40,986 nt of DNA from CAZNLL01 sp964573885 (GTDB lineage: Bacteria; Desulfobacterota; DSM-4660; Desulfatiglandales; Desulfatiglandaceae). Positions within the stretch are counted from its first letter, which is position 1. Each line of letters opens with the position of its first letter. Below the pieces are notes generated by a model. It was not told where the DNA came from, ran no database searches, and saw only the letters and a program-made list of their open reading frames with translations. A program made the position numbers and the translations under genes. The stretch is from positions 1-40,986 of the forward strand of contig CAZNLL010000019.1 in NCBI GenBank assembly GCA_964573885.1, read 5' to 3'. This document shows positions 16,850 to 24,464 of the stretch, piece after piece.

Positions 16850-18046
16850 CTAGCCCAGGGTCTTTTCCCATATTTTGTCGCCCCTGGGATCTGCCATGAA
16901 GAGATATATCTTGTGTTTCCGGGAGGCATGGGAGTTTGATTTCCCGGTCACGATATAGTTCCCTTCTCTGGTCTCTTGAAGGGAATACCCGAAGTCGTCA
17001 CCGTCCCCCCCCCAGGTCTTTTCCCACGTCTTACGGCCTTGCCCGTCCGTTTTCAAAAGCAAAATGTCACTGCCCCCCAGGTCACCGAAAGGCCATGTGT
17101 TTCCTACAATGATATAGCCGCGGTCAAGGGTTTGTTGAACTTCATAGGCGTGGTCTCCGTAAGGGCCGCCGAAGGTCCTGTGCCAGACCCTGTTGCCCAG
17201 AGGGTCTGTCTTGATCAGAGAGCAGTCGCTGTATCTTCCAGCCACAGGCCAGGTGGAGCCGGCCAGGATGAAACCCCCGTCGGCGGTTTCTTGAACCGAC
17301 CTCCCCCAGTCCCGGTGGCCCCTTCCAAGTGTGCTGGTCCAAAGGGCCTTGCCCCTGCCGTCGGTCTTGATGAGGTAGGCGTTGCTGTGGGTGGCACGAA
17401 ATGATTGAGTGGTCTCCCCAAAAATGTATCCCCCATCCTTTGTCTGCTGGACCGCATAGGCACAATCCCCATGCTTCCCTCCGAAGGTCCTGGTCCAAGT
17501 GGTCGTCCCGCTTTCATCGGTTTTGAGAACAAATACATCGTACTCGCCCCGAGCGGCGAGGTCTGTTTTGCCTGCCACGATATATCCCCCGTCCCTGGCT
17601 TGTGCCACGGCATAGGCATAATACCGGCCCCGGCCTCCGAAGTCTTTGGCCCACACCTTATTCCCTTGCTTATCCGTCTTGATAAGGCAGATGTGGCTCA
17701 TCCCCGAAGCGGAGGGCCAGGAAGTTCCTGCAACAATGTATCCCTCATCCTTTGTCTGGTGAACTGCGTATCCCCAAGCCACATTGTTTCCTCCGAAGTA
17801 TCTGGCCCACACCCTATTTCCTTGGCCGTCCGTCTTCAAAAGGCAAATATTGCTGCACATTATCCCGCAGCGCCACGTGTTCCCGGTAATAATAAAACCG
17901 CCGTCTCCTGTTTGCCGGACGCAATGGCCCCACTGGCGTGTGGGGTTTATCCGGGGGTGGTCGGATCCCCGGCAGGGGGCGGCAAGGGCGAGGAAGGGAA
18001 GGATCAGCAAAAGCACGCCTGTGGCGGCTGGAACCGCTTTGCCCAT
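16850..18046 (-). CDS. Secreted protein of seven propeller-like repeats
   Basis: A signal peptide (1-28, ending in a small-residue cleavage site) is followed by seven repeats of about 49 residues, filling the protein to its end. Each repeat follows the pattern xYAVxQTxDGGYIVAGxT, then DxxLxKTDxxGxxxW and a closing FGG. Seven such units fit a closed seven-bladed beta-propeller. The repeat type is common in secreted proteins of anaerobes and archaea, with no fixed function; ligand or protein binding at the cell surface is likely. It is the last gene of the run from the zinc-ribbon regulator, 24 bases after TerB, with a GGAGG ribosome site. Confidence 0.85.
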   Translation of the reverse strand: MGKAVPAATGVLLLILPFLALAAPCRGSDHPRINPTRQWGHCVRQTGDGGFIITGNTWRCGIMCSNICLLKTDGQGNRVWARYFGGNNVAWGYAVHQTKDEGYIVAGTSWPSASGMSHICLIKTDKQGNKVWAKDFGGRGRYYAYAVAQARDGGYIVAGKTDLAARGEYDVFVLKTDESGTTTWTRTFGGKHGDCAYAVQQTKDGGYIFGETTQSFRATHSNAYLIKTDGRGKALWTSTLGRGHRDWGRSVQETADGGFILAGSTWPVAGRYSDCSLIKTDPLGNRVWHRTFGGPYGDHAYEVQQTLDRGYIIVGNTWPFGDLGGSDILLLKTDGQGRKTWEKTWGGDGDDFGYSLQETREGNYIVTGKSNSHASRKHKIYLFMADPRGDKIWEKTLG

Positions 18047-18070
18047 AGAGGGGCCTCCTTTGTTCTCCGG

Positions 18071-18529
18071 CTAAGAGGAGGGCTTGCCCTGTTTCACCCT
18101 GAGCTTGGCTTCGATGAGTTGGTTGTGACTAAGCCGAAGGAGCTGGGCCAGTTTATGAACAAGGTAGTCCTCGTGTTTATCCAGCTTGCCATCGGCGAAG
18201 GCGATTTGCCATATTCTCTCAATGATCTGGATTTTTTCCCCTATGGAATAGTTTTGATTGATGAGCCGTGCAAACTTCCACAGATCCACACTCTTTTTCA
18301 ATGCTTCTTGGGAGGCCTCCATAAGGGCGTCTGCATATTCCTTGGAGAGGTCATAGTCCTTTTTGAGGGTAGCCAAAATGTCTTGCCTTTCCTCATGAGT
18401 AAACTCCCCGTCCACAAGGGACATCTCAATAAAGAGGGCACAGGTGGCAAGGGAGACGTCATGGGTCTGGTCCGATGCCGCCTCTGCCCGGGTCTGTTTT
18501 CCAAAAAATCGCTTTACCAGGTCGATCAT
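18071..18529 (-). CDS. TerB-domain protein
   Basis: The 152-residue helical protein has the two acidic repeats of the TerB fold: SLVDGEFTHEERQDI (about 37-51) and AFADGKLDKHEDYLVHKLA (about 110-128). The acidic residues bind a divalent metal in KP-TerB. TerB proteins appear in tellurite, phage and stress-response gene sets but also alone; no other ter gene is present here. It lies 20 bases after Nudix and 24 before the propeller gene. GGAG precedes the ATG. A role in metal sensing is plausible but unproven. Confidence 0.85.
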   Translation of the reverse strand: MIDLVKRFFGKQTRAEAASDQTHDVSLATCALFIEMSLVDGEFTHEERQDILATLKKDYDLSKEYADALMEASQEALKKSVDLWKFARLINQNYSIGEKIQIIERIWQIAFADGKLDKHEDYLVHKLAQLLRLSHNQLIEAKLRVKQGKPSS

Positions 18530-18549
18530 ATGTTTTCTCCTTCTCCCCT

Positions 18550-19428
18550 TTATTGAATCGCCGAGCGGGGACCGCCACCTTTTTGATGGATAGGGGGGCT
18601 CTGGGCGCCGTGGAGATAGCGGTTATCCAGTGCCCCGTGTATCAGGGGAAGGGCGGCCTTATCCGGGGGGTTGAATCCAAAGACGATCTTGAGAAAGACC
18701 ATAACGATTCGGTGGGTGGCCCCCCAGAGCAGTTCCTTTCCATGTTCCCCTTCATGGAGGAAGCAGGAGAAATCCTGCACCTGGCCACCGTGCTCAGGGA
18801 GGTCGTCCGTGTTGAAACGAATGCGGTACCGGGCGTAATTAAGGGGATTGAGGAGTTCCCTTAAGGGGATGTGAACCACCTTTTCCACCTCCCAGTTAGG
18901 GAAAAACACCTTTTGATGGGTAATCCACCCCACCATGGGATAAATAATCCGGTCGAACATGTGCAAACTCTGGGCGGGCATGGGCCCTAAAAATTGTATT
19001 CCCAGGGGATTCAATCTCATCTCCTCCAGGCTTTCCCTCAGACTGGTCGCCAGGAGGAGGGCCAGTCTGCGGGCTTCCCTGGGGCGCTGATCCCGCCACC
19101 GGTGCCAGTAAGGCCAGCGGGAGAGGGGGAACACGGGTAAGGTGAGGAGCTTTGAAAGACGGCCATCAAGCCGGGGTGACACCCTGCCCCCCGGGAAGCA
19201 AAGATCCCCAGGCTGTTTAACCTTGTGGGAGCGCTTGTTAAAAACCATGCAAGGGCCGAGGGATGTTGTATGGGGGCCGCATTTGTTCCCGAGAAGGAAG
19301 AGAACGGCGGAACTGGTGGTGGAACGGGAGAGCCCCCTGGGAAAAAGGCTTTCCCCCTGGTAGCTTTTATGAAGGACATCCATGATATGCCTTTTCAAGG
19401 CAGGGGAATGGGATAAAAGGATCTCCAT
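18550..19428 (-). CDS. Nudix hydrolase, CoA-diphosphatase-like, with a split Nudix box
   Basis: The 292-residue protein opens like the NudL/Nudt7 CoA diphosphatases, with NKRSHKVKQPGDLCFPGGR at about 64-82. The Nudix helix LRESLEEM (130-137) keeps the REx2EE core but stands about 40 residues later than usual, after a basic, tryptophan-rich insert. The C-terminal half (about 155-250) has the strands expected after the box. The enzyme likely hydrolyses a nucleotide diphosphate such as CoA; the insert may change the substrate. I chose ATG 19428, which avoids overlap with the regulator gene; the ribosome site is weak. Confidence 0.75.
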   Translation of the reverse strand: MEILLSHSPALKRHIMDVLHKSYQGESLFPRGLSRSTTSSAVLFLLGNKCGPHTTSLGPCMVFNKRSHKVKQPGDLCFPGGRVSPRLDGRLSKLLTLPVFPLSRWPYWHRWRDQRPREARRLALLLATSLRESLEEMRLNPLGIQFLGPMPAQSLHMFDRIIYPMVGWITHQKVFFPNWEVEKVVHIPLRELLNPLNYARYRIRFNTDDLPEHGGQVQDFSCFLHEGEHGKELLWGATHRIVMVFLKIVFGFNPPDKAALPLIHGALDNRYLHGAQSPPIHQKGGGPRSAIQ

Positions 19429-19481
19429 GGGCTGGCTCTCTTCCTGTATACGGGGCTTAAGCGATCCGGGGGCATGGTCCC

Positions 19482-19763
19482 CTAAACAATCCGATAAGCG
19501 GGTGGCTGAAGACGGCCCTGCTTGCATTTTGGGCAGCGTCCGGGCCGGGTAAACCGCCTGCGCTCTTCAAATACGAACCCGCACGTCAGGCACCGGGCCG
19601 GTATCATGACCAGTTTTTTGCCCTGGGCCCCTAATGACCGGGCAATGTGGGGAAGATGCTCATAGACCTCCTTTTCCCGGATACCCAGGGCTTGGGAGAG
19701 CTCCCTCGCCCCCATCTCTTGCCCCTCCAAGAGGGTGATGATCTCCTGTCGCACGGTCTTCAA
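19482..19763 (-). CDS. ArsR-like HTH regulator with C-terminal zinc ribbon
   Basis: The 93-residue protein has a winged-helix segment (TVRQEIITLLEG, then ARELSQALGIREKEVYEHLPHI) followed by a zinc ribbon with two CxxC pairs (CLTCGF and CPKCKQ). This small regulator type is frequent in archaea and Desulfobacterota; its DNA targets are unknown. The start is TTG at 19763: GGAGG (19770-19774) lies six bases upstream, and the longer open frame upstream has no family similarity. It is the first gene of the compact run regulator, Nudix, TerB, propeller, so it may regulate that run. Confidence 0.8.
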   Translation of the reverse strand: MKTVRQEIITLLEGQEMGARELSQALGIREKEVYEHLPHIARSLGAQGKKLVMIPARCLTCGFVFEERRRFTRPGRCPKCKQGRLQPPAYRIV

Positions 19764-20010
19764 GGCATACCTCCAGTTCGCCGGATCCGATCCTGGTCTC
19801 CTCTCTTTTAACACAGGGTTCGTCTTTTGAGAAGGAGGTGTTAGGGGCAAGGAGAAGCGACCCAAGGCAACGCAGCCCTTCGACGTTGCTCAGGGGTGTC
19901 CAGGGGGGTGACCAAGGGTGTACAGACCCAAGGATCTGTAATAAAATGGAACAATCAGATGTGCAAGCCGGGTGAGAGGACGGTCCCCGCCCCGGAGGAC
20001 GGGAGCGCTT

Positions 20011-20796
20011 ATGGAGCAAAAGGATTTCTATCAGATCCTCGGTGTGGACAGAGAGGCAGGCCAGGAGAAGATCAAGGACGCCTATCGGAAGCTGGCCTTT
20101 GAGTATCATCCGGACAGAAACAAGGAGGATGCGGCAGCCGCAGCACGAATGAAAGAGCTCAATGAGGCCTATGCCGTGCTTTCGGACCCCGAGAAGAGAA
20201 GGCGATATGATGGGCTGCGGCAGGCCTACGGTTCCTCGGCGTATAGTGAATTCAGACAGGCCTACACCGAACAGGATATCTTCAGGGGCTCGGATATTCA
20301 GCGGATTTTCGAAGAACTGAGTCGGGCCTTCGGCTTGAGGGGCTTTGATGAGATCTTCCGGGAGACCTATGGGCCGGCTTACAAGAGTTTTGGGTTCCGT
20401 GGACCGGGGGCCTCGGGGAAGATATGGTTTGGGGAAAGTCGCGGATTTCCGGTGAAAGGGCATCTGGGCCGCATTATACGGTATGCCTTGAAGAAGAAGT
20501 GGGGCATCGAGTGGCCGGAACGGGGAAAGGATCGTCACGACAGGGTAAGCATTTCGCCTGTTCTGGCCCGGACCGGGGGCAAGATGCGCTATTTCTATCG
20601 GCCCAAATCCAAGGAGTTCCTGGTCACCGTTCCTCCCGGGATCAGGGCCGGGCAGAGTGTACGTCTCAGAGGCATGGGAGACCCGGGCAAGGGCGGGGGA
20701 GCCCCGGGTGATCTCTATATAGAGATCCGGGTGAAAAGCGGGCTTGTTCAGAAGATCCGGGATTTCCTGAAAAGAATTCTCCCCCCGAGGGCGTGA
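20011..20796 (+). CDS. J-domain protein (DnaJ/CbpA type without zinc finger)
   Basis: Residues 1-70 are a J-domain with YHPDRN holding the HPD motif that triggers Hsp70 ATPase. The G/F-rich region and zinc finger of full DnaJ are absent. The last 80 residues keep part of the DnaJ C-terminal domain, ending with VPPGIRAGQSVRLRGMG and a GDLYIEI strand, as in CbpA. The total of 261 residues is shorter than CbpA (about 305), so one C-terminal beta domain seems replaced. ATG 20011 is chosen because it starts the J-domain and has GGGAG upstream. A divergent gap separates it from the regulator operon; no dnaK is next to it. Confidence 0.9.
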   Translation: MEQKDFYQILGVDREAGQEKIKDAYRKLAFEYHPDRNKEDAAAAARMKELNEAYAVLSDPEKRRRYDGLRQAYGSSAYSEFRQAYTEQDIFRGSDIQRIFEELSRAFGLRGFDEIFRETYGPAYKSFGFRGPGASGKIWFGESRGFPVKGHLGRIIRYALKKKWGIEWPERGKDRHDRVSISPVLARTGGKMRYFYRPKSKEFLVTVPPGIRAGQSVRLRGMGDPGKGGGAPGDLYIEIRVKSGLVQKIRDFLKRILPPRA

Positions 20797-20805
20797 TGGC
20801 CGGGG

Positions 20806-21756
20806 TTATCCCTGGAGCCTGTCCAGTGCCCTGAGCAAAGTCTCTGCCCCTTGAATGATCTCCGAGATCACCTCGTCGGCCCTTTTGAGTTGTCCCATGA
20901 GGGCGGCGATCTGCCCGCAGTAAATGGTCCCCTCCTCTACATCCCCCTCCACGGTGGCCCGCCTTGATCGTCCCGGTCCGATCAGTTCCAGGATCTCTTC
21001 ACGGGGGGCACCCTTCCTTTCCGCCTCGAGGATCCGGTCTGTGAGCCTGTTCCTGGCACAGCGGGTCGGGCCCAGGAGCCTGCCTGTGATCACCGTTCCT
21101 GTGTCTTTGACCTTCAGGATGGCCTCTTTGAATTTGGGATGGGCCATGGCCTCATAGGTGGCGGCAAAACGTGTGCCCATTTGAACCCCTTTGGCTCCCA
21201 GGGCCAGGGCCGCCACAAAACCCCGGCTGTCGCCAATGCCGCCTGCCGCAATCACCGGGACCTCCACGAGATCCACAATTTGAGGGACCAGGGCCATGGT
21301 AGTAACCTCATCAAAACCGTCGTGGCCTCCGGCCTCGATGCCTTCCGCCACCACGGCGTCCACACCCGCCTCGGCGGCCTTTAAGGCCAGAGCGGGACTG
21401 GGGGAAACGTGGATCACCTTGATGCCTTCGGCCTGGATATCCCGGGTGAACCGCCTGGGATTTCCTGCAGAAGTGGTTATGACAGGCACCTTTTCCTCTA
21501 CGGCCACCCTGACGAGATCAGGGGAATCCCCCTTTCGAATGGGCACGTTCACGGCAAAGGGTTTTGAGGTCCTCTCCCTCACAAGCCTTGCCTGGTCCCG
21601 CAATTCCTCGGGGGTCATGCTCCCGGCGGCAAGGGTGCCCAGACCCCCGGCCACGGAAACCGCGGCGCACAGTTCATGATAACTCACCCAAACCATGCCC
21701 CCCTGGATGATGGGATATTCAATTTCCAGTAAATCGCATAATTGGGTCTTAAACAT
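20806..21756 (-). CDS. FMN-dependent nitronate monooxygenase / FabK-like oxidoreductase
   Basis: The 316-residue TIM barrel begins IEYPIIQGGMVWVS, the FMN-binding opening of the 2-nitropropane dioxygenase family, and has EGIEAGGHDG (with the catalytic-region histidine), PVIAAGGI and GAKGVQMGTRF. These distinguish the family that includes nitronate monooxygenases and the enoyl-ACP reductase FabK; the sequence does not settle which. In this context, 55 bases downstream of an enoyl-CoA hydratase, an oxidoreductase acting on acyl thioesters is as likely as nitronate detoxification. GGAG precedes the ATG. Confidence 0.88.
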   Translation of the reverse strand: MFKTQLCDLLEIEYPIIQGGMVWVSYHELCAAVSVAGGLGTLAAGSMTPEELRDQARLVRERTSKPFAVNVPIRKGDSPDLVRVAVEEKVPVITTSAGNPRRFTRDIQAEGIKVIHVSPSPALALKAAEAGVDAVVAEGIEAGGHDGFDEVTTMALVPQIVDLVEVPVIAAGGIGDSRGFVAALALGAKGVQMGTRFAATYEAMAHPKFKEAILKVKDTGTVITGRLLGPTRCARNRLTDRILEAERKGAPREEILELIGPGRSRRATVEGDVEEGTIYCGQIAALMGQLKRADEVISEIIQGAETLLRALDRLQG

Positions 21757-21811
21757 GGACGGCTCCTTTTTCCCCGATCTGCTCGGCCCCGGCACGGACC
21801 CCCGTGAAGGG

Positions 21812-22606
21812 CTACTTTGCCTTACCGAAGGCCTCGATGGCCTCCAGGAATTCCGGTGTGAAACAGCAGATGCTCTGGTTGCGGTTTTCCAGTTCCAGGG
21901 CGGCCTCCAGGGAAGGGGCGCTCTGGTTGTAGTTAAGGGCCTCTTTGGTAAGGCGCAATCCCATGGGGCTTTTTCCCAGCATGATCCGGGCCGTATTCAT
22001 GGCTTCATCCATGAGGCTCTCCCCTTTGACCACCCGGCTTACCAGGCCGATCCGTTCCCCTTCCTCCGCGGTTACGGTGCGGCCGGTGAAGAGGATTTCA
22101 GAGGCCCGGCCCAGGCCCACAACCTTAGACAAGAGGTAGGAAGTGCCCAATTCACCCGCTGAGAGGCCGATGTTGATAAAGGAGGGGATGAAAACGGCCT
22201 CCGGCGCTGCGATGACCACATCGGAGGCGAGGGCTACACACATCCCCCCACCCGCTGCGGCCCCGTTGACCGCGGCGATAATGGGCTGGGGCAGGCGCCG
22301 CATGCCGCTGATCAAGGCGGCGTATTTCTTTTGGATCCCTATCAGGTGGGCCGCCACCGAGGCAAAGAGCTCGTTGGCCTCTCTCCGGACCCGGCCGTCC
22401 TTCAGGTCGGCCCCTGAGCAAAATCCCCGCCCCGCTCCGGTCACAATGAGTACCCTCACCCGGTCGTCGGGCCCCAGGTCTGCAAAAAGGGCCGCCAGCT
22501 CTTCAAGCATGTCCAGATTGAGGGCGTTGAGTCGGTCAGGACGGTTCAGGGTGATCACGCCAATTTCGGGCTCCGGTTCCTCATATCGAATGGTCTTGAA
22601 TTCCAT
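21812..22606 (-). CDS. Enoyl-CoA hydratase/isomerase family protein
   Basis: The 264-residue crotonase-fold protein has the two oxyanion-hole loops, GRGFCSGADLKD and NGAAAGGGMCVALASD. At the usual second catalytic position it has SAGELGTSYLL, with a Glu in a shifted context typical of divergent hydratases, so the exact reaction (hydration, isomerisation or hydrolysis of an acyl-CoA) is open. The preferred start is the ATG at 22606, seven bases after GGGAGG; a nearer ATG overlaps that site. It leads the operon with the FMN oxidoreductase. Confidence 0.92.
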   Translation of the reverse strand: MEFKTIRYEEPEPEIGVITLNRPDRLNALNLDMLEELAALFADLGPDDRVRVLIVTGAGRGFCSGADLKDGRVRREANELFASVAAHLIGIQKKYAALISGMRRLPQPIIAAVNGAAAGGGMCVALASDVVIAAPEAVFIPSFINIGLSAGELGTSYLLSKVVGLGRASEILFTGRTVTAEEGERIGLVSRVVKGESLMDEAMNTARIMLGKSPMGLRLTKEALNYNQSAPSLEAALELENRNQSICCFTPEFLEAIEAFGKAK

Positions 22607-22793
22607 GGTCATCCTCCCGTAATTTTGCTGGATGCAATTCTGGGCCCTTTTTGGCCGATGTGCAACCCTTTTTTCCCGCAGCCACTAATCGGGTGCCCTT
22701 GTTTTTTGTGTCATTCTGAAACCCCGTGAGCCATCCGGTTTAGGGGCCTATACTCGCTATTGGTGGCAGATCGTTTTCGACCGCAGTACGATT

Positions 22794-22822
22794 TTGACAT
22801 TCGAGAAGCTTGATGTTACTTT
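22794..22822 (+). promoter_or_regulatory. Candidate promoter of the first toxin-antitoxin module
   Basis: A perfect TTGACA (22794-22799) is followed after 17 bases by TACTTT (22817-22822), a weaker -10. The antitoxin start is at 22852 with an AAGGAGG ribosome site. Confidence 0.45.
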
Positions 22823-22851
22823 TTTAAACAAAAGGCAAAGGAGGTTAAATC

Positions 22852-23070
22852 ATGCAAAATCCTTTCGAAATAGGACACCTTTCCAGAGAAGATAAGCTTA
22901 GAGTAATGGAGGCTATTTGGGAAGACTTGTCAAAGGAAGATGAGGAGGTAGAATCACCTAAATGGCATCAGGAAGCTCTCCAGGAAACGGAAAAGCGGCT
23001 AAATTTGGGAGAGGAAAAGAAAGTTGACTGGCACACCGCGAAAAAGGAACTCAGGGGCCGATTCGAATGA
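22852..23070 (+). CDS. Antitoxin, addiction-module component family (CHP02574-type)
   Basis: A 72-residue charged, helical protein starting MQNPFEIGHLSREDKLRVMEAIWEDL, the pattern of the small addiction-module proteins (TIGR02574/PF09720) paired with RelE/ParE toxins. It should bind and neutralise the toxin encoded next to it, and its N-terminal part may bind the operon promoter. AAGGAGG lies about eight bases before the ATG. Its last codons overlap the toxin gene by four bases (ATGA). Base composition is clearly more AT-rich than the flanking metabolic genes, in line with transfer. Confidence 0.85.
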   Translation: MQNPFEIGHLSREDKLRVMEAIWEDLSKEDEEVESPKWHQEALQETEKRLNLGEEKKVDWHTAKKELRGRFE

Positions 23071-23378
23071 AAATCAAGGTCCTTTCTTCAGCAATTGAAG
23101 ATTTATATGACGGGAGATTGTTCTACGAGAAACAAGGAGAAGGGCTGGGAGAGTATTTCTTTGATTCTCTGTTTTCTGATATCGATTCGCTGATACTTTA
23201 TGGTGGAATCCACATAAAGGTTTTCGGTTACTATCGCATGTTGTCCAAGAGATTTCCTTACGCCATCTATTATAAGCTTGAAGGAGGATCACGAGTTGTA
23301 GTGTATAGAGTCCTTGATTTACGTCGTGACCCTAAGAAAATCAAACAGTCATTGATCACTGGGCGGACAAATCGGTGA
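23067..23378 (+). CDS. RelE/ParE-family toxin
   Basis: The 103-residue protein has the ParE/RelE pattern: SSAIEDLYDGRLFYEKQGEGLGEYF, the KRFPYAIYYKLEG strand pair and VYRVLDLRRDPKKI at the end. Members either cut mRNA on the ribosome (RelE) or inhibit gyrase (ParE); the subtype cannot be decided from sequence alone. Its start overlaps the antitoxin stop, so synthesis is coupled to that of the antitoxin. Confidence 0.88.
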   Translation: MKIKVLSSAIEDLYDGRLFYEKQGEGLGEYFFDSLFSDIDSLILYGGIHIKVFGYYRMLSKRFPYAIYYKLEGGSRVVVYRVLDLRRDPKKIKQSLITGRTNR

Positions 23379-23767
23379 AGAAGGACCGGGCTTTTCCATC
23401 GGCTTTTTCAATCGCATCTTTACTAAACAGCGATTTTTGGCGTCGTGTGCTTTAAAGAGGGGGACGTTGGTTCCAAAGCGAGCGGCCCATGGGAGAGATT
23501 ATTGAGAATAGGGTCATGAAGAGGAATAAGACGAACACAATTCAAACCTTATGAGGTTTTCATCGCCGTAGAATGAATTAAAGGTGAGTGAAGACCAGAT
23601 CCCGTATACAGATCTATTGGGCGGAGTCTGGTTCATTTTGTATTTAACCGGCTTTCCGGATACCATCCGCCGGCGTCACGTATCGGCAAACAACCTTGCC
23701 CCCGATTTTGCTGCTGATCCGTAGCCTGTCATGGATTAAAAACCATATCATAAGCCATATCAATATA
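23379..23767. other. Non-coding AT-richer spacer
   Basis: No gene is seen in this 389-base stretch between two toxin-antitoxin modules. It has short inverted stretches around GGCTTTCCGG and GCCGGC, but no T run behind them. Near its right end lie two ccatatca copies and the palindrome CAATATATTG (23761-23770), which overlaps the next promoter and could be an operator. Confidence 0.5.
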
Positions 23768-23796
23768 TTGACACACATCTTGATCTGTCATATCCT
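23768..23796 (+). promoter_or_regulatory. Promoter of brnTA, with a possible operator
   Basis: TTGACA (23768-23773), 17 bases, TATCCT (23791-23796). The -10 ends six bases before the BrnT ATG, so the transcript would start at or very near the ATG. The palindrome CAATATATTG overlaps the -35; BrnA is known to repress its own operon, so this is a candidate binding site. Confidence 0.5.
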
Positions 23797-23802
23797 ACGT
23801 TA

Positions 23803-24084
23803 ATGGAAAAACAATCTGATTTCGAGTGGCATTCTGCTAAAGACAAATTCAATCAAAAGAATCATGGCGTCTCTTTTGCCATGGCGCAGCTTGCCTTTCT
23901 GGACCCTAATCGTGTTATTTTACAGGATCTGGAACATGGCGAGGATGAGAAACGATTTTATTGCCTTGGCAAAATCTCCGACGGAATCATGACCGTAAGA
24001 TTTACATACCGAAATAATAGAATAAGAATTATTGGCGCCGGATATTGGCGGAAAGGCAAGAAAATATATGAAAAAGAAAATTAA
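23803..24084 (+). CDS. brnT: BrnT-family ribonuclease toxin
   Basis: The 93-residue protein matches BrnT closely: FEWHSAKDKFNQKNHGVSFAMAQLAFLDP, then EKRFYCLGKISDGIMTVRFTYRNNRIRIIGAG. BrnT is a RelE-fold RNase that stops translation and is neutralised by BrnA. No ribosome site lies before the ATG, and the -10 of the promoter is only six bases away, which suggests leaderless translation. BrnA overlaps its last 17 bases. Toxin-first order is normal for this family. Confidence 0.92.
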   Translation: MEKQSDFEWHSAKDKFNQKNHGVSFAMAQLAFLDPNRVILQDLEHGEDEKRFYCLGKISDGIMTVRFTYRNNRIRIIGAGYWRKGKKIYEKEN

Positions 24085-24298
24085 ATACACCGATGAACCT
24101 ATTGGAAAAGTGAAGGTTGTCTCTGACTTCCTTCCTTCCCCTGAAGAACTGGTTTTAAAGGATGAGACTGTTAAGGTGACTATTTCTCTAAGCAAAGCAA
24201 GTGTGGATTTTTTTAAAAATGAAGCAAAAAAATACAACACTCAGTATCAAAAAATGATCCGCAGACTGTTAGATGAATATACAGCCCGCCATCAATAA
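24068..24298 (+). CDS. brnA: BrnA-family antitoxin
   Basis: A 76-residue protein. Its C-terminal half, VKVTISLSKASVDFFKNEAKKYNTQYQKMIRRLLDEY, is the ribbon-helix-helix fold with which BrnA binds both DNA and itself. The N-terminal part is basic and charged and should wrap BrnT. The ATG at 24068 lies inside the end of brnT (17-base overlap); the longer open frame further upstream is part of brnT in another frame. Confidence 0.88.
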   Translation: MKKKIKYTDEPIGKVKVVSDFLPSPEELVLKDETVKVTISLSKASVDFFKNEAKKYNTQYQKMIRRLLDEYTARHQ

Positions 24299-24373
24299 CC
24301 TGTCACTGGTGCGGATGTGGCGCATATCTAAGGCAAAAAACTGATGATGAGAGAGCCATTTGATGAGGTGTCC

Positions 24374-24441
24374 GCCCAACCTATCAGTGCACCTGGCCGC
24401 TAGTCCGCTAAGCTTCGCAGCGGCAGGTGAGCTTGTTAGAA
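24374..24441 (+). other. attC-like recombination site (integron cassette site)
   Basis: The 68-base element has the order of an integron attC. R'' GCCCAAC (24374-24380) fits RYYYAAC. L'' CACCTGGC (24390-24397) and L' GCAGGTG (24422-24428) pair as 8 against 7 bases with one extra G at the penultimate position of L'', the same place as the extrahelical base in known attC sites. R' GTTAGAA (24435-24441) fits GTTRRRY except for its last base. The part between the L boxes can fold further (CGCT with AGCG). It sits just after BrnTA and just before the serine hydrolase. No integrase gene or second site was found. Confidence 0.6.
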
Positions 24442-24464
24442 AACAAATCTTAAAGGATTCAATC

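Noticed and set aside
18071..18529. Tellurite resistance operon
   Set aside because: Only TerB is present; no terA, terC, terD, terE or terZ nearby.
17405..18556. Plus-strand open frame across the propeller and TerB genes
   Set aside because: Its repeated look is only the reverse complement of the seven propeller repeats.
23379..23802. Search for an attC site upstream of brnT
   Set aside because: No RYYYAAC/GTTRRRY pair with matching L boxes was found, so a complete cassette bounded by two sites cannot be shown.
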